This document shows, one piece after another, positions 25,544-36,210 of a stretch of 37,226 nt of DNA. The notes beneath the pieces are model-generated. The model saw nothing but the letters and a program-made list of their open reading frames with translations, was not told the origin of the DNA and searched no databases. Numbering within the stretch: position 1 is the first letter of the stretch; every line of letters starts with the position of its first letter. Where the stretch lies: positions 1-37,226 of the forward strand of contig CAJVPJ010000180.1 of the NCBI GenBank assembly GCA_910592205.1, given 5' to 3'. Made by a program: the position numbers and the translations under genes. This DNA comes from Paraglomus occultum (taxonomy: Eukaryota > Glomeromycota > Glomeromycetes > Paraglomerales > Paraglomeraceae).

Positions 25544-25640
25544 GTTCACTAGTTGACACTATCTGATCCCTCTGAGCAATATCAACAGAATAAGGAATTA
25601 ACCAAATACTGTTAGGTCTGCACACCGAAGTCAGATATCC

Positions 25641-25650
25641 TCTTTATATA
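25641..25650 (-). promoter_or_regulatory. TATA-like box of copy A
   Basis: TATATAAAGA on the minus strand, about 100 bp upstream of the start codon, lies in a block nearly identical to the one upstream of copy C. Copy B has TATAAAAAG at the matching place. Confidence 0.5.
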
Positions 25651-26646
25651 CTATCGTGCGATTGACTGTCGCATGCATGTTAGGTATGATACATTGCATA
25701 GGATACGGTTATTGCAGGTTTCAATTCGTAACAATAATGTTATACGGTTAGAAAAGATTGGTACAGCGTTCGTTCGACTGCCTGTTCGTAGATGTTATAC
25801 AGTTGTTTCTCCAATTTATTAATAATAGCACAGTTTCACTTGCATTGCATTGCATTGCGTATAAAACAAATAAATTCCTTTTCAATGGAACAAAAGCAAG
25901 CTAAAAGCCTTATCGTTCGGACCAACTATGCAATTACTAATTACCATGTATTTATCGCTTCGAAGACTTTGAGTACTATAGCTTGTGTAGTACTTTTGCC
26001 AAGTCTATTTCGTAGAACTTTTCTTTTTTGAATACTCTTAAAATTGACAGTTTCTATGGCAGGGTCAAGTTGGTTGTAGTCGATGAAGGAAATCCTTTGT
26101 CCCGTAGTTTGGTTTGTTTGTATTCAATGAACTTTATAACAAGACTTCGTTTATTTCCGCAAACAAAGGTATCGTCCCAAGCCAATCAGAATTTGCTTTC
26201 GGAAGATAATAACATTTATCATTTTACGCAATAACTTGACTTTTTTTTTAGTTCTATAACGCCCACTAATCAGAAAAGTTTACTACTTAGCATAAAGTAT
26301 ATTCTCAAATGGTGTATTGTATATCTCTTCTTGGATGGATGGAGATACAGTATTGCACATCTCTACATTCACTGTTCAACGGGTAAAATGTGTGTTCATC
26401 GATGATTCATACATAGACCACTAGGGTCGAAAAAAGTGCTTCACTTTTACAGATATGGTGATATTGTACTAATACGGACAGGGGAATTGTAGTTTCGCAC
26501 AGCGTAATACAAATAACTTGTCTGGTAACCCTCGATAAATTAGGTAAAAAGATTAAATCTTATTGGCGCGGCTAGATTATTTTTCCACAATCTGATTGGT
26601 GCGACAGAACACAGTGATTGTTCACGATCGTGAAGAGTACGAAATA
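25651..26646. other. Upstream flank of copy A
   Basis: No gene is supported. It is homologous in patches to the flanks upstream of copies B (about 29790-30500) and C (about 33311-34080), for example the shared stretch reading CTGATTGGTGCGACAGAACA, so it belongs to the duplicated unit. Confidence 0.55.
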
Positions 26647-27196
26647 CAGTGACACCTCTATAAGTGCAACCTCCATAAGTGCAAAACCTCACTAAATGCA
26701 AGCTTTTTCTCGGTCCCAAGCATGGGACCTAGTAACTAAATGCAACCTCTATTTTCTGCAATTGCAATAGATTTGCGAGTCCCGTCTATATGGATATCTC
26801 TCTCTAAATGCAAATCACGTGGTTTATCCGTATATGCCGTGTAACAATTAACACAATGTTAGAATTACATATCATGAGTGAATTGTTTTCAGGTCGTGTT
26901 TCATTCTACAAGAATAATAAGTTTGAAATCAACAATTATATTTCCGCAACATAGTATTGTTTATAGTATATTCACTTCTTTTGTCTCAGCTCACAATAAC
27001 TCTGTAAATATTGTCAGATTGTAAATTCAATGAAACAAAGCAGCTTAACGCAATTTTTAGCTAATAATAATTAATAAACAACATTTAAGGTAAATTGAAA
27101 ATCTTTCCTTTAAAGAAAACTTCTATTAATGCAAAATCTCCATAAATGCAAACTAATGTTCGGTCCCAAGGGCTTGCACTTATAGAGGTGTCACTG
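26647..27196. mobile_element. 550-bp TIR element (MITE), pogo/Tc1-mariner type
   Basis: The two ends are perfect 23-bp inverted repeats starting CAGTGACACCTCTATAAGTG, flanked by TA on both sides (26645-26646 and 27197-27198), the target duplication of the Tc1/mariner superfamily. The CAGT start followed by ACCTCTATAA resembles pogo/Tigger ends. Inside, AAGTGCAA/AAATGCAA words and the string CGGTCCCAAG recur near both ends in opposite orientation. No transposase frame is visible, so the element is non-autonomous. Confidence 0.85.
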
Positions 27197-27728
27197 TATA
27201 TTGTCAAAACCAACGGAAAACAGTGACGTAATTCTCCGTTCTGAAAATTTGTGACGCAACAAACGTAACAAAAATAAGTCCATATAATGAGAAAACACGA
27301 AACAAGTTGTAGTGCACAACGCGAATAGTTATAAACGAGTAGCTTAAAACAGTATCTTCAAGCCTATCTTCAATAGAAACTTCTGATTGTACCAATTATT
27401 CCTTGTTTAGAATAGTACCTTTACATTTAATAAAAAGATACTTATATATTTAGTTCGTTATTAGTACTTCCCACTAAAGAACAACACATAAAACAAATGA
27501 AGTAAAAGAGTCTTTATTGCTTCAATAGAAAAAGCTATAAAAGTCGAGAATTACTTTTCCCCGTACAAAAAACCTACGTTTATAATTAATTATTTGTTTG
27601 GACCCATTACAAATATAATTTCCAAATATAATTAATATTAATACTATAAACACATTTAAAGATCCAACTCATAAAAGTCCTACCAATTTAGTTTTCTTCT
27701 TTGTTTACATTAATTGCTTGCTTGCTTA

Positions 27729-29696
27729 TTATCTTTCTTGATCAGTATAAAATTGCGTTGTTGTGTAAAGTAACTGGCTTGATCGAGTGTCATTGTCGTC
27801 TGCATATCCTTCTTGAACTGGTTGTGATTGATCCTGGAAAGCTTGTCTCACCGGTAAGCCAGACGCATACGTGTCGGGTTGCGAAGAATAATAAGAATCT
27901 GGACGTAAAGATTCCGAATAGACTTCAGCTATAGACGAAGGTGGAATAGGCAAACTTTTTGAATAGTATTCGAATTGGGTTGGTGTTTCCGACATTCTTT
28001 GCGTACTAATTCCGTTTATTACATTTCCGTTCACACCACCAGACGCTTTATTTAGTCTGTTCTTTTTCAACTCAAAACGTGACAGCCAAGCACTAACTCG
28101 ACCTGGACATTCGCTCTTATCCAACCCATTTAAATATTCTGTATCAACTATGTATTCTTGGATAAACAGTTCCAATGCTTCTACTCTTTTTTGCCAGTCT
28201 GTTGTCTCTTCTGACTGGAATGTTGACTCTGCCTCTGGTGATTCTTTGGAGGATTGAAACGGAACGACTGGGAATGATTTATATAGCTTTGAACGTGTTG
28301 GTCGAATAAAACAGCAACAATAATATTGAACACAACCCCATGGACGTATTGTGTCTCTTCCTGGTGGGGGGAAAATGGTATTGAGAGCGTGCGGATAAAC
28401 AGGCAAAATAAATTGAACACTAGTAATTACCTAACAAAAAGGCATACAGTCCTGCAGCTATGCTCCATATACCACCAAGCAAACCAATTGCACCGAGAAC
28501 CTGCGTGAACGATAATTTATAGCATTAGTTTAACTACCATTTAGTTTATGATTTGTTCTTGCCAATTCATCGTCAAATTTAAATGAAGTATCAACAACCA
28601 AGTATAATGTGATTAATTTGTTTAATAATTACCAGAGATTAAATCAATCTATCTCTTTCCGTACCTTTGCTCAACCTCAACTTTAACAGCAAAGGTCTGA
28701 GGTTTAATTACCATTAGTCCACCGTTAAAAATATTAGGCATTGGTCCATTATCTATATTGCAAGATGAGTATGAGAGGCTAATCTAACCATGTATTACGC
28801 TTCACATGACCATAAAGCATGCCACTCACCTAACTCAGCAGTGATGTAAGGTACACGTAATGTGCCAGATTGAATGCCGAAAGCAGACAGCGAATTTTTT
28901 TTCATTATGTGTCTCTCATTTTGAGTGTATGACATTACGTATACTTGGCCGTAAAATAGGACGTATGCTGACGACACTACCAGAGAATTGTAGAATTCTG
29001 CGTCGCTGTTTTTGATTGTACGAATGAGTTGATCATATGAATTATCCGTATACTCTAGTAGAAAAAAAGAAGATCTTTAGTCACCCACACCGGAAACAAT
29101 TGAAATGCACATTAATTCTGCTGTGATAGACAAATAGAGCTCACAATACTCGAATAATTACTTATGCTTGCTTCAATCATATTTAATTTGGAGTTGTTGA
29201 ATGCTGGATCGATTACACCATATCCTATCCCAAGTAAAGACATTCCATGCGGTTGGTCTTGACCCTCTAACACTAAATCAGGTGAGGGATTAAACGATCC
29301 CTTGTATTTCTTAGAACTTGAGTCATAGGTAGGCTGTGAAATGTACTTTAAACAATTTTGAGCATCTGTTGCATCTAATAGTTGATAAAATTAGTCGGTC
29401 ATTCAAACATTTAGAGACAGAGTGTTCTCAGTTGACTTACTATCATTATTATAACTGAATGAACATTCAAGCAAGACTTTGTAGTCAAACTCAAATATTA
29501 TTGTTGGAAGTCTAAGGCTGTTGTCCGCTCTCGACTCTATTCTTAGTATCGGAACGTCATTGCATATGTTAATAATAAGATAAACCGTATATCCGATAAA
29601 TAGAGCAATAATTATGATCATAGTAATATTACGACACATAACAATTGCTTTCGGTTCAGTCTTTCGACTTTTACGGAATATTTTCTCCAATCGCAT
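27729..29696 (-). pseudogene. Array copy B: family member lacking the microexon
   Basis: The exons aligned to copies A and C are 29696-29441, 29374-29162, 29054-28830, 28752-28665, 28500-28431 and 28360-27729, with splice sites of the same phases. The intron between the fourth exon and the second membrane exon (28501-28664) has lost the segment holding the 10-nt microexon. Direct joining shifts the frame and reaches TAG at 28460-28458 inside the membrane exon, leaving about 274 aa with only the first membrane segment and the ectodomain. Its donor there is GTACGG where A, C and E have GTAAGG. The last exon stays fully open (RPWGCVQYYCCCFIRPTRSK to its stop), so the loss is recent, or the copy makes a truncated product, or an unseen alternative exon restores the frame. 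Confidence 0.7.
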
Positions 29697-29774
29697 ATTT
29701 ACTAGCTAATTCTCTGAGCAATACCGACAGAATATGGGATGAACCATATACCGTTAAGCAAAGTCAGATGTTTT

Positions 29775-29783
29775 CTTTTTATA
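29775..29783 (-). promoter_or_regulatory. TATA-like box of copy B
   Basis: TATAAAAAG on the minus strand, about 80 bp before the copy B start codon, at the place corresponding to the TATA-like boxes of copies A and C. Confidence 0.4.
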
Positions 29784-29789
29784 CTATTA

Positions 29790-31212
29790 GTTATGAAGTA
29801 ACAATAATGTGTTATACAATTAAAAAGGATTGGGTAGTTCGTTTCGTAGATGTTATACAGATATTATTTCTCTAAATTTATTAATAATAGAACAGTACAA
29901 AAACAAAACAATTTACTTTTCAATGCTATGCAATTACTAATTACCAAGAGCTTATCGCTTCGAAGACTTTAAGTACTATAACTTGCGTTTTCATTATAGT
30001 ACTTTTGCTAAGTCTATTTCGTAGAACTTTTTTTTTTAATAATCTTACGTGGTTGCGAAATTGACACTCTATGACAGGGTAAGTTGGTTGTAGTCGATGA
30101 AGGAAATCGTTTGTCCCGTTGCTTTGCTTTGTCGATGATAGTTTGGACTTTTTAGCTGTCTGTTTGTACGGGTAAATTCGCCCAACAAATTTTATAACAA
30201 GGCAAGGCTTTCATTCATTCCCAATCAGAATTTGCTTTCGTTCTATAACGCCCACTAATCAAAAAGTTTACTAATTAGCATAAAGTATATTTTTATATCA
30301 AACGGCGTATTGTATGTCTCTTCTTGGATGGTTATTCACGGAGAGATATGATAGCTTTTCCTTGTAATACAAGTAACTTATTTGGTAACTTTCGACAATT
30401 GGGTAAAAGGTTAAATATTATTGGCGCGGCTAGATCAAACAATCAGATTGGTGCGACAGGACACAAGTGAGAAGAAAGAACTAAGGACGGCCCAATAATA
30501 AATTTAGCGATTGCCTGTCGTTGATTGTTTCACATTTGTGAAGGTACCTTGATTAATTGCCGCAAAAAATTTTACAAGAAAAGTTATACATATTTATCAT
30601 GTGAATCGGGAACGATCAGAGTAGAATTCTCAACGACCGCAGCATGATTGTCAGCTGATCTGCAGCACAGGAATGACACAACGGACGTAACAGAAATAAG
30701 GAGAAAACAAGAAGCAAGCCCGCATTGGGAAAATAACTTTCGAGTATGACTTACTTGTTACCAGTTTTGTCTTGTGTGATTTGTACGTTTATCTAAAAGT
30801 CTTGTCGTCAGTGCAACGCGAATAGCCATAAACAAGTAGCTTGGACGATAGCAAAACAGTATCTGCAGAGTCCCATCTTCAGTCGAATCTTGAGATTATT
30901 CCTCGCTTAGAATAGTCTTTTATATTTTAATAAAAACCTGTTAAAAGATATTTATTTATTTCGTTCATTAACATTCCTGCTAAAGAACAATACATGAAAG
31001 CAAAAAAAGTCTCAATTTCTTTAATCGAGAAAGCTATGGCAAGAAACAAAGGGTCAAGAATTACTTCTCTTTGTAAAAAAGCTACGTTTACAGCTAATTA
31101 TTTATTCGGACATTAAATATAATTATCAAATAGAATTAATACTATAAAGAACAAATTCATAAAATCTTTACCCAATTAGTCTCATACGTTACATTAATTG
31201 TTTGCTTACTTA
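29790..31212. other. Flank between copies C and B
   Basis: No gene. The left part matches the upstream flanks of copies A and C. The right part (about 30660-31210) matches the 3' flanks of copies B and D, including the words CAACGGACGTAACA and GTGCAACGCGAATAG. This shows the whole unit of about 3.5-4 kb was duplicated. Confidence 0.55.
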
Positions 31213-33213
31213 TTATCTTTCTTGATTAGTATAAATTTGCGGTGCCGTGTGAAGCAACTGGCTTGATCGAATGTCATTATCGTCTGCATACCCTTCTTGA
31301 ACTGGCTGCGATTGATCTTGTCTCACCGGTAAGCCAGACGCATACGTGTCGGGTTGGGAAGAATAATAAGAATCTGGACGTGAAGATTCCGAATAGACTT
31401 CAGCTATAGACGAAGGCGGAATAGGCAAACTATGGGTTTGGGTTGGCGTTTCCGACATTCTTTGCGTACTAGTTCTGCTTTTTGCATATCCGTTTCCACT
31501 GCCAGACGCTTTATTTAGTCTGTTCTTTTTCAACTCAAAACGTGACAGCCAAGCACTTACTCGACCTGGACATTCGCCCTTATCCAACCCATCTAAATAT
31601 CCTGTATCGACCATAAATTCTTGGATAAACAGTTCCAATGCTTCTAATCTTTTTTGCAATTCTGTTGTATCTTCTGATTGGAATGATGACTCTGACTCTG
31701 ATGATTCTTTGGAAGATTGAAACGGAATGACTGGGAATGATTTATATAGCTTTGAACGTGTTGGTCGAATGAAACAGCAACAATAAGACTGAACACAACC
31801 CCATGGTCGTATTGTTTCCTTTCCTGGTGAGGGTATAATGAGAATTAAGAGCGTGCGGATAAGCAAGCAAAGAAAGTGACGTACTCGTTAGTAGGTACCT
31901 AATAGGAAGACATACAGTCCCGCAGCTATGCTCCATATACCACCAAGCAAACCGAATGCACCGAGAACCTACGTAAACGGTAATCATAATAACATTAGTT
32001 TAGACATTAATTGCTTTATGATTTGTGCTTGTAACTCATTGTCAAACTTAATCTTACCGTGTTTGATCTTGAATTATCCGCATCAGTGTAATACAATTAA
32101 TTAGTCCAATAATCATTAGACAAACCATCGATCAAGTCAATCTGTCTCTTTCCTTACCTTTGTTCAACCTCAACCTTAACAACAAAGGTCTGAGGTTTAA
32201 ATATCGCGAATCCATATCCAATAATAGAATCAGGCAGTGGTCCACCCTCTATATAGCAAGACGAGCATGAGAGGTTTATAGGCTTCACAGTCATCTGATT
32301 ATCTACAAGTCACTTACCTAACTCTGCACTGATGTAAGGTACACGTAGTGTGCCAGTCGGGATGCCAAAAGCAGATAGCAAATTTTTTTTCATTATGTGT
32401 CTCTCACTTTGAGTGTATGACACTGTGTATGCTTGCTTGTAATATAGAGAATGTACTGACCCCACTGACAAAGAGTTGAAGAATTCTGGGTCGCTCTTTT
32501 CGACTTTACGAAGGAGTTGAGTATATGAATCGTCCGTATATTCTAGTGGAAAAGATATTAGATATCTTGTTACCGTAATGCACCAGCACAATTGAATTAC
32601 ACAACGTAAGACTCATTAATTTCGTTGTGGGACGAACAAATACAGCTTTGCAATTATGTTTCCCAAGAAATGCTCTTGATAATTACTTATAATTATTTCA
32701 ATCATACTGAAGTCGTTGTAGTTGAATCCTCGATCAGTTACAGTAAACATTAACGCAGCTCCAAGTATCCCATTTGGATGGTCTTGACCCTCTACCATTA
32801 AATTAGGTGGAGGATCAAACGATCCCTTGTACGATTGAGTAGTCTGATTAAAGGTAGGTTGTGTGATATAAGCGGAGCAATCTGGTGCGTTTGATGAATC
32901 TAGTGATTGATAAAATTAGTCGGCATTCAAGTATTTAAAGACAAAACGAATTAGTCAACTTACTATAAGAGGCGAGTGTACAGTCAACAGTGTATCGATA
33001 GTCAAAGCCAAATTTTACTGTTGGAAGTCTAAGAACGCTGTCCGTTCTCGACTCTGTCTTCAGTATCGGAATGTCATTGCATATATTAATTATGAGATAA
33101 GCCGTATATCCGATCAATAAAGCAATAATTACAAGTAGAATTAATTTACGACAAATAACAATTGCTTTCGGCTCAGTCTTTCGACTTTTACGGAATATTT
33201 CTTCCAACCGCAT
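31213..33213 (-). CDS. Array copy C: two-transmembrane RPWG/Cys-rich-tail protein
   Basis: Seven exons on the minus strand: 33213-32964, 32899-32687, 32542-32318, 32248-32158, microexon 32067-32058, 31968-31899 and 31823-31213. They total 1470 nt and give 489 aa in frame. Layout as in copy A: KSRKTEPK, a first membrane segment ending YLIINICND, an ectodomain with Cys in TVDCTLAS and APDCSAYI, a second membrane segment from about 264 (VLGAFGLLGGIWSIAAGLY), then RPWGCVQSYCCCFIRPTRSK and a tail. The tail is longer than in A by a Gln/Pro-rich insert (GLPVRQDQSQPVQEGYADD) that B shares. The ectodomain differs strongly from A, while the post-membrane motif is almost identical. Function unknown. Confidence 0.85.
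32058..32067 (-). other. 10-nt microexon of copy C
   Basis: ATCAAACACG with AAG before and GTAAGATT after, identical in the exon and both splice sites to copy A. It is required to keep the frame into the second membrane segment. Confidence 0.85.
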
Positions 33214-33300
33214 ATTTATTGTCTGATCCCTCTGAGCAATATCAACAGAATAAGGAATTAACCAAATACTGTTAAGTCTGCACACCAAAGTCAGATATCC

Positions 33301-33310
33301 TCTTTATATA
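33301..33310 (-). promoter_or_regulatory. TATA-like box of copy C
   Basis: TATATAAAGA on the minus strand, about 90 bp before the start codon, in the block shared with copy A (33222-33440 against 25562-25780). Confidence 0.5.
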
Positions 33311-33440
33311 CTATCGTGCGATTGACTGTCGCATGCATGTTAGATTTGATACGGTGCATAGGATACGGTTATTGCAGATTTTCAATTCGTAACAATAATG
33401 TTATACGGTTAGAAAAGATTGGTACAGCGTTCGTTCGACT

Positions 33441-34903
33441 ACCTATTTGTGAAATGTTATACAGATATTGTTTCATCAAATTTATTAATAATAGCACAGT
33501 TTCACTTGCATTGCGTATAAAACAAATAAATTCTCCTTCCTTTTCAATGGAACAAAGAAAGCTAAAAGCCATATTATTCGGACTACTATGCAATTACTAA
33601 TTACCATCTGCTTATTGCTTGAGAGACTTTAATTTTTGCGTTTTCTCATTATAGTACTTTTGCTAAGTCTATTTTGTAGAACTTTTTTTTTTTGAATAAT
33701 CTTACGGGTTGGGAAACTGACAGTTTTCTATGGCAGAATCAAGTTGGTTGTAGTCGACGAAGGAAATCCTTCAATTAGAATTTGCTTTCGGACATATCCT
33801 TACAAAAGCGTAGAAAATTTCGAGCAAGCTTGAATTATTTTCACAAATGAGTAAGCCTCTTGGCACGGATATCAAACGGCGTATTGTATATCTCTTCTTG
33901 GATAGTTATTCACGGAGCGATATCTCTACATGTACGGACTTATTTGGTAACCCTCGATAAATTAAGTAAAGGTTAAATCTTAGATTAAATTTTTACACAA
34001 TCTGATTGGTGCGACAGAACACAGATGTAGAGGGCGATAGCGATTGCCTGTCGTGACAATTTGATCACAATCGTGAATGTACTAAACCAAATTCGATTAA
34101 TGGTTGCAAAAATTTTTACAAGAGATGTTATGTATATTTATCATGTGAATCGGGAACAGTCGGAGTAAAATTCAACGACCGTAGATATTGTCAAGAACCG
34201 ACGAAAAACCGTGACGTAATTCTCCGTACCGATCTACGGTGACAGCTTCTGTAATCTTGGTGACACACAACGGACGTAACAAGAAATACGGTAAGTTCAT
34301 ATAATGAGAAAACAGAGAACAAGTCCGCATTGTAGTGCAACGCGAATAGTTATAAATGAGTAGCTTAAAACAGTATCTTCAACCCTATCTTTAGACGAAA
34401 CTCCGATCGATCAGATCATACAGCAAATTTTACAAACATTTATCTGAACCGTTGAAAACATATGAAAACATATAAAACCATAGACGCTTATTAGGGACAT
34501 AAACCATATCTCCACATGTTTTGTGATCAATTCATTTTGTATAATTTTTTTTGTTGTTTGCTAAATTTTACGTTCTGTATTTTCTTGGAATATTAGTCAA
34601 ATTAGGAGAAAACTGTTACTATATTTGGCAATAAGAGTGTATGATATCAGCAAATATCACATGTCACATAATTATTGCAATATTGGTAGCAGTTACGCAG
34701 TAATTCGTTCAACAATCATTTAATGCATGATGGTAGTCTAGGAAAAAAAAAGATTACAGGATTCGGTTAGGAAGAACTCAAATTTGAGTATGGGTATAAA
34801 TATATCTGAGTTAAAATATTTGATGTTTGAAACTTTGCCGTAAGCATCCAATCGATCTGAAATTTTACACATAATCAGGGTCTGTGTACACTACATGCAG
34901 GGA
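33441..34903. other. Flank between copy C and relic D
   Basis: No gene. Up to about 34400 it is homologous to the flanks of the other units. From about 34400 to 34900 I see no match to the array and nothing else recognisable. Confidence 0.45.
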
Positions 34904-35206
34904 ACTGAACGTAAAAATTCCGAATAAACTTCAGCTATAGACGAAGACGGGATAAGCAAACTATGGTATCCGGTTTGGGTTGACATTTCCGCCATTCTTT
35001 GCGTACTAATTCTGCTTTTTGCATTTCCGTTCTCACCGTCAGATGCTTTATTTAGTCTGTTCTTTTTCAAGTCAAAACGTGACAGCCAAGCACCAACTCG
35101 ACCTGGACATTCGCTCTTATCCAACCCATTTAAATTTTTGGATAAAAAGTTGCGATGTTTCTAATTTTTTTTGCCATTCTGTTGTCTCCTCTGACTGGTA
35201 TAATGA
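34904..35206 (-). pseudogene. Array relic D: piece of the last exon
   Basis: About 300 bp clearly homologous to the last exon of copies B and C: LDKSECPGRVGAWLSRFDLK, NRLNKAS, STQRMAEMSTQT and SSSIAEVYSE are readable. The RPWG part, both membrane exons, the ectodomain exons and the end of the tail are missing. A deletion of about 20 bp near 35135-35145 breaks the frame of the helix region. No trace of the upstream exons was found between here and 36200. It is a dead copy. Confidence 0.8.
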
Positions 35207-36210
35207 ATCGTTCCGATTTACGGCCGATACATGTGTTTATTTACATAATCATTGAACCTAATAACGGGAATACTTACATGTCAAAAATTTTATAGCTCAA
35301 GCTATAGCACGATATTTATATATTCTCAAGAAATGTGCTTCTGGTGCATACAGTAATTACTGATCTATGAGCGAGAAATATTTTGTTATTCGGCTCTCAT
35401 CCAACGTGGATCAAAACATCCGTATATTTGTCACTTTTGTATAGTCAGATAAAAGGCCCGAGGATAAATCGAAGCTCTTCATTTCGGATGCAAACTTTTG
35501 ATTGTTTGTCGTCTATCTATCTGGTTCGTAACGAGCTGTCTCTGTGATTGGACAAGTTTTGATAAATATTTATTGGTTGACGTGTGGCATGATTAAACGT
35601 CTGTCGTCGTCGCCTTATGGTGTATAGTTTTGACATCACCAAAACTGAGCTTATCCCCCGCATAAACAGTATAATTACTACATATACAACTTCTATAATG
35701 ATTATTTTTCTGACAAACATGTCAGCATACTGTACACACTAAAAAGCAATAAATGAGATAAACAATATGGCTCATGCTTTCTATCAAACAACAAGGCACA
35801 TTCTTGCACCAACAAGAAGTAAATTCTGTTGTAGTTATATGTTTGACACGTTTATTATATCATCTGATTTGTTATTAGTATAAATGTTCGGAAACCATGC
35901 AAACACACTTTTAGTCTATACTAATACTGGTCTGCGTGGCTACGAAATACCTAAAGTCGATAAACTCAAAGAATTCATGGTTTCTTTAGTCGAAAAAATA
36001 AAAAAAAATAAAATAAAAAACAACTTGTCGAAAACTTTACTGATTACTCGTGAGATGTAACAAAAAACAAAGGATAGAGAATTACCCCCGTTGCGTTCGA
36101 TATACCCGACATACTACACATTAAGTACAGACAATATAATAGTATTATCAAAACGCTCCACGCAGTATACATTCGTTAGTTTTCTTCCTCCTTTTTATTT
36201 GCCTACTTTA
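35207..36210. other. Flank between relic D and copy E
   Basis: No gene. The right part (about 35840-36140) resembles the 3' flank of copy A at 23330-23530. The left part has no visible relation to the array. Confidence 0.45.
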
